Source: Polynucleobacter sp. AP-Ainpum-60-G11
GTDB lineage: Bacteria > Pseudomonadota > Gammaproteobacteria > Burkholderiales > Burkholderiaceae
DNA: 64,000 bases
Reading direction: 5' to 3'
Assembly: GCF_018688375.1 (NCBI RefSeq)
Contig: NZ_CP061318.1
Location: 372,001-436,000 of the forward strand
Made by a program: the position numbers and the translations under genes
Shown: positions 9,132 through 16,355 of the stretch, in pieces
How positions within the stretch are numbered: position 1 is the first letter of the stretch
Layout of the letters: each line of letters begins with the position of its first letter
Notes under the pieces: generated by a model
The model's input: only the letters and a program-made list of their open reading frames with translations
Database searches by the model: none
What the model was told of the DNA's origin: nothing

Positions 9132-9695
9132 ATGAGCAAGAATCCATTTGATTTAGGTGCAATTGCAAATCAGACCAAAGGTATGAAGGCAGCTCAGGCG
9201 GCTGGCCAAGCGGCACTCACAAGCGCCCAGGAGATTGCTCAATTAAATCAGCGTGCTGCACAAGAGCTTTCTGCTCGATTGCAAGCTAAGGTTGCAGAGC
9301 TCATGAAAACCCAGGATCCCAAGGCAGCATTTGATTATGTCCACGCTGAGGTTTTGCAAGATGCTGCAAAAGAAGTGGCTGATTATCAAGCCCAACTTTT
9401 TCAAGCTTTAGCTAGCGGAAATAAAGAATTGGCCAAAATTGCCGAGACAATGATTAAAGACTCTCAGCATGACTTAATCCATTTCGTGAATGAAGCTACT
9501 CAAAATGCTCCAGCAGGAACCGAGCCCTATACCTCTGTATTCAAAGCCTCATTCAATAATGCACTTCAGAATTTTGAATTGATTCGTGCGGCAATGGCAG
9601 ACTCATTTGCTGGCTTTGAGAAAAATGTTGAAAATATGAGTAAGTTTTCATCAGTGCAAAAAAGCAGTTCTTCATCCAAGTCAAAAAAGAAATAG
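9132..9695 (+). CDS. phaP: Phasin family protein (PHA granule-associated)
   Basis: The 187-residue protein is a helical, Ala/Gln-rich phasin: it starts NPFDLGAIANQTKGMKAAQAA, has long amphipathic helices and a basic Ser/Lys-rich tail. Phasins coat polyhydroxyalkanoate granules, so the cell probably stores PHB. A strong GGGGAG ribosome site at 9121-9126 fixes ATG 9132 as the start rather than the GTG at 9126. Confidence 0.85.
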   Translation: MSKNPFDLGAIANQTKGMKAAQAAGQAALTSAQEIAQLNQRAAQELSARLQAKVAELMKTQDPKAAFDYVHAEVLQDAAKEVADYQAQLFQALASGNKELAKIAETMIKDSQHDLIHFVNEATQNAPAGTEPYTSVFKASFNNALQNFELIRAAMADSFAGFEKNVENMSKFSSVQKSSSSSKSKKK

Positions 9696-9701
9696 CGTTT
9701 T

Positions 9702-10670
9702 TTATATTACTAATTTGGCGATCATGGAATACAGGGGAATGCCTAAAATAATATTGAATGGGAAGGTGATTCCCAGCGACATTCCCATATAGAGCCCGGG
9801 ATTTACTTCGGGCAAGGCGTGTCGTAAAACAGCAGGTACGGCAATGTAAGAGGCGCTAGAGGCAAGAACCATTAGAAGTATGGTGTTCCCCAGTGGCAGC
9901 CCCACAAGCTTGCAGAGTCCCAATGCGATGAGGGCATGTGAAAAGGGTGAGCCAATCGCATAAAGCAAGGTGATAGTTGGTTTTCCACGCAGGTCTTTAA
10001 TATTTCTGGCTGCCATTAAACCCATGTCCAGGAGGAAAAATGCGAGCATTCCCTTGAAGAGATCAATTGAAAATGGCGCCATGAGCTTCTGACCTGCATC
10101 CCCGCTGATTAGGCCCACGACCATCGACCCCAGCAAGAGAAGTTGTGCACCATCGGTAAATGACTCATGCAGTATCTTTGAGATGCCTGTTTGTTGATAC
10201 CCATTTTTAGTCTGGTTTATTTGTGTAGCCCTCGCTTTGTTTGCTAAAACGATTGCAAAAATAACCGCCGGGGACTCCATGAGAGCCATCGCCGCAGCCA
10301 TGTGGCCGCCATAACTGATATTGAATTGATCTAAGTATTGGGTGGCTGTAATAAATGTGACCGCACTGACTGAACCATAGGTAGCGGCAACGGCTGCTGC
10401 ATCAAATGCATTCAATTTAGTTCTCAGAATTTGATAGCCAATGATGGGAATAAGAATGGCCAGAAATATAGCAAGACCGAGAGAGAGTGCAATCTCTACA
10501 GTAAAGCCTGACTTATGTAGGGCAAATCCTCCTTTGAGGCCTAATGCCATTAATAAGTAGAGCGATAGAAATCGAGCGATTGGTTGCGGGATTTCTAGAT
10601 TCGATTTCACGGCACCAGCAAATGCACCAAATATAAAAAAGAGAATTGCTGGGTCTAAAAAATTTGCCAT
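9702..10670 (-). CDS. sbtA: SbtA-like sodium-dependent bicarbonate transport family permease
   Basis: A 322-residue membrane protein with about ten hydrophobic segments, beginning DPAILFFIFGAFAGAVKSNL, the signature of the SbtA/DUF897 family. It contains the duplicated half pattern typical of SbtA (GSVSAVTFITATQYL in one half, SSASYIAVPAVLRHALPE in the other). Family members import bicarbonate with Na+. Whether this one feeds anaplerotic carboxylation is inference. It lies 3 bases downstream of a LysR regulator on the same strand, so the regulator is co-transcribed. Confidence 0.85.
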   Translation of the reverse strand: MANFLDPAILFFIFGAFAGAVKSNLEIPQPIARFLSLYLLMALGLKGGFALHKSGFTVEIALSLGLAIFLAILIPIIGYQILRTKLNAFDAAAVAATYGSVSAVTFITATQYLDQFNISYGGHMAAAMALMESPAVIFAIVLANKARATQINQTKNGYQQTGISKILHESFTDGAQLLLLGSMVVGLISGDAGQKLMAPFSIDLFKGMLAFFLLDMGLMAARNIKDLRGKPTITLLYAIGSPFSHALIALGLCKLVGLPLGNTILLMVLASSASYIAVPAVLRHALPEVNPGLYMGMSLGITFPFNIILGIPLYSMIAKLVI

Positions 10671-10673
10671 AGC

Positions 10674-11546
10674 CTAACGCCTAATAATTGCCTCTACTAG
10701 TGGGTGCTGAATTTTCTTTTCCGAGCGAATGGCATAAAAATATTCATAGATATCTTCGCACTTACCAATCATTTCGATGTGATAGGTTTCTTGCAAATCT
10801 TTTCTAATACTTTCGCCGGCAGGAAACACTCCAAGGCCACTCGCTGCAAAGGTTTTTAGTAGGGCGCTATCCTCAAACTCTCCAGCAATATTGGGGTTTA
10901 TGCCATTTTCGGCAAACCATTGATCTATCAAATGCCGAACCTTCGAGTGGGAGGTTGGCAGCAAAATGGGTAAATCATTCAGACAGGCTGGAAATGCTTT
11001 CTTAGATTGCTTAAGTAGCTTCTTAGGGCCAAACCAGGCTATCGATGACTTTATTAATTCTTCGCTGTAAACATGTAGATTTTTGTTTATTGGTGCAGGC
11101 CTATCAGCAAGAACAATATCTAATCTATGCAAGGCTAGATCTGCTAAAAGATCTTCAAATTCACCTTCATGCGCAATGAGCTGCACATCATTTTTTTCCA
11201 GAATAGGTTCTAGTAGCTGTCTAGTTACCAGCTTTGGCAGACCATCTGATACTCCAACTGTAATTTTAATTTTAGGAGAGCTTGCAGCCTCTCTGACTGC
11301 TTCGGGCAATCGCTCCCCTAAGAGAAAGATTTGATCGGCAATTTCAAGGGCGGCATATCCAGACTCGGTTAACGCAATCCCGCGACCGGCCGGCTTAAAT
11401 AGGAGATATCCAAGCGATTTTTCTAATTCATGCACTTGGGCGCTAATTGTCTGGATTGCGATATTGAGGCGTTCAGCGGCCTTAGACATGCTGCCTTCTT
11501 TAGCAACTACCCAAAAGTAGTAAAGGTGGCGATAGTTATAGAGCAT
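10674..11546 (-). CDS. LysR-type regulator of the NhaR subgroup
   Basis: The 290-residue protein starts LYNYRHLYYFWVVAKEGSMS, matching the NhaR-type LysR proteins, with the winged helix-turn-helix at about 3-62 and a substrate-binding domain behind. NhaR regulators respond to Na+ in enterobacteria. The direct link to the downstream Na+-dependent bicarbonate permease fits a local, cation- or carbon-related control, which is inferred. Confidence 0.85.
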   Translation of the reverse strand: MLYNYRHLYYFWVVAKEGSMSKAAERLNIAIQTISAQVHELEKSLGYLLFKPAGRGIALTESGYAALEIADQIFLLGERLPEAVREAASSPKIKITVGVSDGLPKLVTRQLLEPILEKNDVQLIAHEGEFEDLLADLALHRLDIVLADRPAPINKNLHVYSEELIKSSIAWFGPKKLLKQSKKAFPACLNDLPILLPTSHSKVRHLIDQWFAENGINPNIAGEFEDSALLKTFAASGLGVFPAGESIRKDLQETYHIEMIGKCEDIYEYFYAIRSEKKIQHPLVEAIIRR

Positions 11547-11623
11547 TTTAATTGTCAGTTTTTTACGAAATTATTATCAATATATATCTGCTTTTAGTTA
11601 AGTGCAAATCGGCCTACATTAAC

Positions 11624-11650
11624 CCCATGGAAATCCATGGAATCCATGGG
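11624..11650. promoter_or_regulatory. Triple CCATGG array / inverted repeat between lysR and terC
   Basis: Three CCATGG palindromes start at 11625, 11635 and 11644, about one helical turn apart. The outer copies extend to a perfect 8-bp inverted repeat, CCCATGGA (11624-11631) and TCCATGGG (11643-11650). The array lies 16 bases before terC and 78 bases from the divergent lysR start. It could be an operator for either gene or a leader hairpin. Confidence 0.45.
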
Positions 11651-11665
11651 TAATTATTTGAGGAG

Positions 11666-12937
11666 ATGAAATTGGAACTATTTAGCCCGGAATTCTTTTC
11701 GGCTTTGCTCGCAATTATCGTGATTGATTTAGTGCTTGCGGGGGATAACGCGATTGTGATTGCGATGGCTGCTAGAAACTTGCCAGCGCATCTACAGAAA
11801 AAAGCAATCGTTTGGGGTGCTGTAGGCGCTATTGCTGTCAGAAGCGCTATGACTTTAGTGGTCGTCTATTTATTGAAGATCCCTGGCCTGATGTTGATAG
11901 GTGGCTTGCTATTGGTTTGGATTGCTTATCGCCTACTGAATCCTGAACAAGAAAAGGATGAGCACGGCCAAGCCTCCACTACCTTTTGGGGCGCAATGAA
12001 AACTATTGTGATTGCAGATGCCATCATGGGTCTCGATAATGTTCTCGCAGTAGCGGGCGCATCACACGGCAGTTATGTGCTTGTAGTCCTAGGATTATTA
12101 ATTAGCATTCCAGTAGTCATTTGGGGGTCTACACAAATACTCAAGCTCGTTGAGCGCTACCCTTCTGTGACTTACTTGGGTGCTGGTGTGCTCGCATGGA
12201 CTGCCGCAAAGATGATGATTTCTGAGCCTCTATCTCAAGAGTGGCTTGCTTCCCAGGGCCCTGCTTTGGAATACGTGATTCAAGTAGCTGTTGTGTCGGG
12301 TGTATTAGCTAGTGGTTTTATTAGAAGTAGGCGTGCGCTTGAAGGTGTGATTGCTCCTTCGGTTGTAGTTCCGGAGTCGGCAAAAGTGGTTTTACAAGAG
12401 CAGTCCCCTAATTTTGGAGAAAACATAATGAATAAAATATTAATTCCTGTGGATGGTTCAAAAAACTCAGACATGGCAGTAAAGCATGCTGTGAAAACTT
12501 ATGGGCAAGATGCCGGTGCACATTTTTATCTGTGCAATGTGCAGCCTACTTTATATCGTCACATTGGTAAATTTTTGAGCAAACAAACTATTAATGAGTG
12601 GCATGCTGAGCGTGCAGCTGAAGCTGTAGCCTCAGCATCTGCTTATCTTGAAAAGCATGGCTTGAACTTTACTTTTACCTATGTCTGTGGAGACAAGGGC
12701 AGCGCTATTCGTGATGAAGCGATGCGGCTTGAGTGCAATCGTATTGTGATTGGTACTTCAAAGAAAAACTCGCTAAGCCGTTTATTTGAAAACTCAACTA
12801 CGGCTAGGTTGCTAGAAATTAGCGATATTCCTGTAGAGGTGGTGACTGGCAGCACATTACCTGTACTGGAGCGTTGGGGTATTCCAGCCCTGGGTGCTGG
12901 CGCAGCAACCGCGCTGATGGCTGTAGTGATTGATTAG
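11666..12937 (+). CDS. TerC-family membrane protein fused to a universal stress protein domain
   Basis: The 423-residue protein has two parts. Residues 1-230 are a TerC/YjbE-type integral membrane domain with LAGDNAIVIAMAARNLP and ADAIMGLDNVLAVAGASHG, the duplicated acidic motifs linked to metal (often manganese) export. Residues 255-405 are a UspA domain (MNKILIPVDGSKNSD), followed by a short hydrophobic tail. ATG 11666 directly abuts the AGGAG ribosome site (11661-11665), while TTG 11672 lies 6 bases from it and would give the family-like start MELFSPEFF; the true start may be 11672. An internal GGAGA plus in-frame ATG 12428 could also yield the UspA part alone. Confidence 0.88.
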   Translation: MKLELFSPEFFSALLAIIVIDLVLAGDNAIVIAMAARNLPAHLQKKAIVWGAVGAIAVRSAMTLVVVYLLKIPGLMLIGGLLLVWIAYRLLNPEQEKDEHGQASTTFWGAMKTIVIADAIMGLDNVLAVAGASHGSYVLVVLGLLISIPVVIWGSTQILKLVERYPSVTYLGAGVLAWTAAKMMISEPLSQEWLASQGPALEYVIQVAVVSGVLASGFIRSRRALEGVIAPSVVVPESAKVVLQEQSPNFGENIMNKILIPVDGSKNSDMAVKHAVKTYGQDAGAHFYLCNVQPTLYRHIGKFLSKQTINEWHAERAAEAVASASAYLEKHGLNFTFTYVCGDKGSAIRDEAMRLECNRIVIGTSKKNSLSRLFENSTTARLLEISDIPVEVVTGSTLPVLERWGIPALGAGAATALMAVVID

Positions 12938-12960
12938 TTTTAATCCTGCTGTTCTCTTTT

Positions 12961-12987
12961 ATGCCCTCTTCCCGAGGGCATTTTTTT
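12961..12987 (+). terminator. Rho-independent terminator after terC-usp
   Basis: ATGCCCTC (12961-12968) and GAGGGCAT (12974-12981) form a perfect 8-bp stem around a 5-base loop, followed by a run of T. Confidence 0.85.
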
Positions 12988-13093
12988 ATCTATATATATT
13001 CAGTTAAATACTGAATTAAATTCAATTTAATTCCTCTTTATTAGGATAGAAATGCTATGTATTCTGATCCTGTATTTAACAAAGGAGATGTCA

Positions 13094-13426
13094 ATGAATG
13101 TGATCTTAGATTCTAGAGAAGAAATAGAACCGGAGTTGAAGGCTTTTACTGAGAACAGGGTGAAGTTCTCCTTAAAGCGACTTTTCTGGATGGTGCGCAA
13201 AATTAAGATTCAATACACTGCAGTTGCATCGTCGAAGACGACTTGTAATCAACATTGCAAGATTTGCTTGGAGACATTTGATCATCATCAAATCGAAGTG
13301 AGCATGGCGGCAAGAGACAAGCGGATGGCTTTGGAAATGTGTCTTAAGAAAATCTATAAACTTGTTCAAAAGACATTCCATAAAAGTCAGCAATATGGAC
13401 GATTTTCAAAACACGTCTATGTATGA
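13094..13426 (+). CDS. HPF/RaiA-like ribosome-associated protein
   Basis: About 110 residues from ATG 13094. The sequence (NVILDSREEIEPELKAFTENRV, then a basic middle and QIEVSMAARDKRMALEMCLKKI) fits the sigma-54-modulation/HPF fold, which binds the 30S subunit and hibernates ribosomes under stress. It carries a CNQHCKIC cysteine cluster that ordinary HPF lacks. The ribosome site AAAGGAG at 13081-13087 fits ATG 13094 better than the closer ATG 13088. Cys cluster function is unknown. Confidence 0.65.
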   Translation: MNVILDSREEIEPELKAFTENRVKFSLKRLFWMVRKIKIQYTAVASSKTTCNQHCKICLETFDHHQIEVSMAARDKRMALEMCLKKIYKLVQKTFHKSQQYGRFSKHVYV

Positions 13427-13483
13427 GCAATTGGGGCCCCATACAATCGATTTGTCATAAGTATGATCTAATTAGTCCTACAC

Positions 13484-13585
13484 ATGTGGGGAGTAGCCTG
13501 CTCAGTCAGCTGAGTCCTATATATCGTCAATTCGGCCCTTGGGCTCGGTATATAGGTGAATCAATATCAAGGCAAGACCATTTTA
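13484..13585 (+). ncRNA. yybP-ykoY-type (Mn2+) riboswitch aptamer
   Basis: The conserved yybP-ykoY blocks appear in order: GGGGAGTAGCC at 13489-13499, CGTCAA at 13525-13530 and GGCAAGACC at 13571-13579. Between them are a small hairpin CTCAG/CTGAG (13501-13514) and an 8-bp stem CCTATATA/TATATAGG (13516-13523 and 13549-13556) that encloses the CGTCAA loop and a GCCC/GGGC hairpin, as in the known aptamer. This class senses Mn2+ and controls metal exporters. It heads the RND efflux operon. Motif match is from memory of the consensus, not a covariance search. Confidence 0.85.
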
Positions 13586-13680
13586 ATTTTTATAAATGGT
13601 TATCTTTTGAATTTGCAGCCCCAAGCCTTGATTTCCCCACTCAAAACCGTGCCTTTATCCCTTATTTGGGGAATTTCACG

Positions 13681-13706
13681 TATCTCCCCTTTAATAGGGC
13701 GAGATA
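13681..13706 (+). promoter_or_regulatory. Putative expression-platform hairpin of the riboswitch
   Basis: TATCTC-CCCT and AGGG-C-GAGATA pair as a 10-bp stem with one bulged C around the loop TTAAT. It has no T-run behind it. The stem contains AGGGCGAG, the best ribosome-binding-like sequence in the leader, which suggests control of translation. ATG 13711 behind it opens only a six-codon ORF ending at 13731, ten bases before the efflux gene start. Confidence 0.5.
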
Positions 13707-13741
13707 ATGAATGATCTTATTTGTTCTCTAAAATTGTCGTA

Positions 13742-15007
13742 ATGAAACGCTTAGCCCCAGCATTGATCTTTGTAGTCTGCGTCCTCTTTGCGGGCGGCGT
13801 CAGTGCACAAGCTCAAAAGCCACTTACACTCAATGAACTCATTGGGCTAGCATTGGAGTCAAGCCCTCAAGTGCTGGCAGCGCGCGATCAATCTAAGGCA
13901 ATTAAGGGGCAACTTTCTTCCGCTCGGGCAATTCCAAATCCTGAGTTTGAGTTGAATACTGGTCAACAAAGATCTGCATCAGGCCCATTAACCACAGGCA
14001 ATGTGTCGTCGTGGTCAGTGACACAACCATTGGATATGCCCTATACCCGCTATCCCAGAGTAAATGCTGCTGAGGCTAACTTGCGGGCTGCAGATGCGAC
14101 CCGAGTTGCTTTTGAAATTGAAATGATCTCCAGAGTTCAGCAACGTTTTTATGAGTTGATGCGCCGTGAAGCGGAGCTAAAGGCAGCTGAAGAAGACTTG
14201 GGTTTAACCAAGCAAATTCGTGATCGCATGCAAATTCGTTATGACGTAGGGGAGACTGCTCGCTTTGAATTGATTCGAGCACAAGCAGAATTTCTGAATG
14301 CGCAAATTAATGCAGAATCTAGCAAACTCAGAGTTGATCAGGCTAAGGGTCAGCTTAGGCAGGTTGTTGGTCATAACTTACCGAATAGCTTTGAGGTAGT
14401 ACCGCAGCCGATTAAGATCGAGACCTTGCCAGCCCTACCAATCTTGCTAAGTGAGCTGCATGCCCAGAGTCCTGAGCTACAGCGAGCAAAGGCGGAAGTC
14501 GAAGCAACTGAATCTAAGCTTAGTTTCGAACAGAACTCGCGCTTGCCTAGGCTGTCTATTAAAGCCCAGCAATATAACGATCCTAACTTTACTGACCGTC
14601 TATATGGCCTGGTAGTGAGCATCCCTATCTGGGACTTTAAGGGTGGGCAAATTGCGGAAGCAGAGGCCAATGCATCTAAAGCTAAGAATCAATTCAACGC
14701 TCAAAGCCAAAGCCTTGAGCAACAGCTAGAGACGGCATATAAGCTCTATCAAATGACAAGTTATCAAGTAAAAATTCTTGATCAAGATGTGGTTCAGCTG
14801 GCATCTAGTGCACGTCGGATTGCTGAAGTTTCTTATCGTTACGGTGAGCGTGGCATGCTGGAGTATTTGGATGCACAAAGAACATTTAGGGTGGCTCGGA
14901 ATGATTTGATTAAGGCTCGTTTTGATTTGGCTTCAGTCGTTACGGAGATTCAGCGTTTAAGAGCAACTCCGGAGTGGATTCAAAAAATTGAGAGTGGAAA
15001 GCAATGA
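13742..15007 (+). CDS. TolC/CzcC-family outer-membrane efflux protein
   Basis: The product is about 421 residues from ATG 13742, with a signal peptide (LIFVVCVLFAGGVSAQAQ) and two TolC-type repeats (LNELIGLALESSPQVLAARDQ; QLSSARAIPNPEFELNTG; later VAQLASS-type coiled coils and GERGMLEYLDAQRTF). It forms the outer-membrane channel of the tripartite RND pump encoded downstream. No good ribosome site precedes this ATG; a short upstream ORF may couple translation. The gene overlaps the adaptor gene by ATGA. Confidence 0.9.
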   Translation: MKRLAPALIFVVCVLFAGGVSAQAQKPLTLNELIGLALESSPQVLAARDQSKAIKGQLSSARAIPNPEFELNTGQQRSASGPLTTGNVSSWSVTQPLDMPYTRYPRVNAAEANLRAADATRVAFEIEMISRVQQRFYELMRREAELKAAEEDLGLTKQIRDRMQIRYDVGETARFELIRAQAEFLNAQINAESSKLRVDQAKGQLRQVVGHNLPNSFEVVPQPIKIETLPALPILLSELHAQSPELQRAKAEVEATESKLSFEQNSRLPRLSIKAQQYNDPNFTDRLYGLVVSIPIWDFKGGQIAEAEANASKAKNQFNAQSQSLEQQLETAYKLYQMTSYQVKILDQDVVQLASSARRIAEVSYRYGERGMLEYLDAQRTFRVARNDLIKARFDLASVVTEIQRLRATPEWIQKIESGKQ

Positions 15008-16350
15008 GACAAGAATTCATAGCAAAAATTGACAAATTGAAGGAGCTTTACGCTCGTTATAGATTGGTGGCAAAGGTTCATGTTCAAAAATGGATTGCCA
15101 TCGTCATTAAGACTCAGAACGACTGGTATGCGCTGACCCATGAGTGGTTTAGTACGCATTTACCTCGCGTTGCTCAGCAATACGATAAGAGTCCTCAGTG
15201 GACCCAGAAAGGGCTTTTTTACTTTCCTTGGTTTTGTTTATTTTTGATCATCCTAAATTACTTCAATGTTTTTGATCGTAGTCCAACCATTAAGTCGGTC
15301 CAAGACCCCAATATAGTTATTGTTAATGCCGATTTGCGCAAAATGATTACAGATGGCAATCTTTATTCGGGCTCATTTGTGGAGGAGTTGCGAGCATCTG
15401 GTCGCATTGATTTCAACGAGCTCTTTTTATCCCGCATTGGTGCTAATGTCACGGGGCGGGTGTCTGAAATCCTGGGCGTTCCTGGTCAGATCGTAAAGCA
15501 GGGGGATATCCTCGCTAAAATTACTTCAACTGAATTAACCCAATCCCAACTCGCTTACCTAAAGGCCAAAAGCGCTAGTCAGTTAGCTGATCAAGCTGCT
15601 AATCGGGCCAGAATTTTATTTAAAGAGGATGTGATTGCTTTGGCTGAGTTGCAAAGACGTGAGTCTGAAGCTAGTAGCGCAAAGGCAGAGTTTCGTGCTG
15701 CTAATGATCAGCTGAGAGTTCAAGGTATGGATCAGCCTAGTATTGATAGACTGGCTAAATCTGGCGTGATTGAATCCACCAATAATGTCATCGCCACTAT
15801 TCCCGGTGAAATCGTTGAGCGCAAGATTAATAAGGGTCAAGTTGTTCAGCCTGCAGAAGCACTCTTTACAGTGGCTGACTTGAGTACTTTATGGGCCGTA
15901 TCTGAAATACCTGAGAGTAATGCCTACTTGATTCACAAGGGGCAAAAAATTACCTTGATTATTCCAGCCCTCAGGAATGCTGAGGTTGAAGGTGTAGTTG
16001 CTCACGTGGACTCGATTGTGAATCCACAAACACGTACGGTAGTTGTCAGAATGGAAGTGCCTAATAAAGATAGCCTGATCAAGCCCGGCATGTTGGCAAC
16101 TATGATGATCGAAAGTCAACCTACCGAGAGGCTATTGGTGCCAGTAAGCGCTGTGATTCGCCAAGATAATCATGATCATGTTTTTATTCGTGAGGATGAA
16201 GATACTTATCGCATGATCACTGTTAAATTAGGGCCAGAAGGGAAAGGATATCGCCCTGTAATTTCTGGGCTTAAAGAGGGTCAGGAAATTGCTGTTAATG
16301 GCGCCTTTCATTTGAATGCCGAACGTAAGCGACAGTTGAGCGGTGGATAG
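15004..16350 (+). CDS. RND efflux periplasmic adaptor (CzcB/CusB-like)
   Basis: The 448-residue membrane-fusion protein has lipoyl-type (VTGRVSEILGVPGQIVKQGD) and beta-barrel regions, and hairpin helices between them. It has an unusual N-terminal extension of about 90 residues that is basic and ends in one membrane segment (FYFPWFCLFLIILNYF, about 73-88) rather than a cleaved signal peptide. It bridges the inner-membrane pump and the TolC-like channel. It overlaps the upstream gene by 4 bases. Confidence 0.9.
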   Translation: MRQEFIAKIDKLKELYARYRLVAKVHVQKWIAIVIKTQNDWYALTHEWFSTHLPRVAQQYDKSPQWTQKGLFYFPWFCLFLIILNYFNVFDRSPTIKSVQDPNIVIVNADLRKMITDGNLYSGSFVEELRASGRIDFNELFLSRIGANVTGRVSEILGVPGQIVKQGDILAKITSTELTQSQLAYLKAKSASQLADQAANRARILFKEDVIALAELQRRESEASSAKAEFRAANDQLRVQGMDQPSIDRLAKSGVIESTNNVIATIPGEIVERKINKGQVVQPAEALFTVADLSTLWAVSEIPESNAYLIHKGQKITLIIPALRNAEVEGVVAHVDSIVNPQTRTVVVRMEVPNKDSLIKPGMLATMMIESQPTERLLVPVSAVIRQDNHDHVFIREDEDTYRMITVKLGPEGKGYRPVISGLKEGQEIAVNGAFHLNAERKRQLSGG

Positions 16351-16355
16351 ATCTC

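Noticed and set aside
13423..13707. 94-residue frame after the HPF-like gene
   Set aside because: It covers the riboswitch aptamer and leader hairpin, has no ribosome site and reads unlike a protein.
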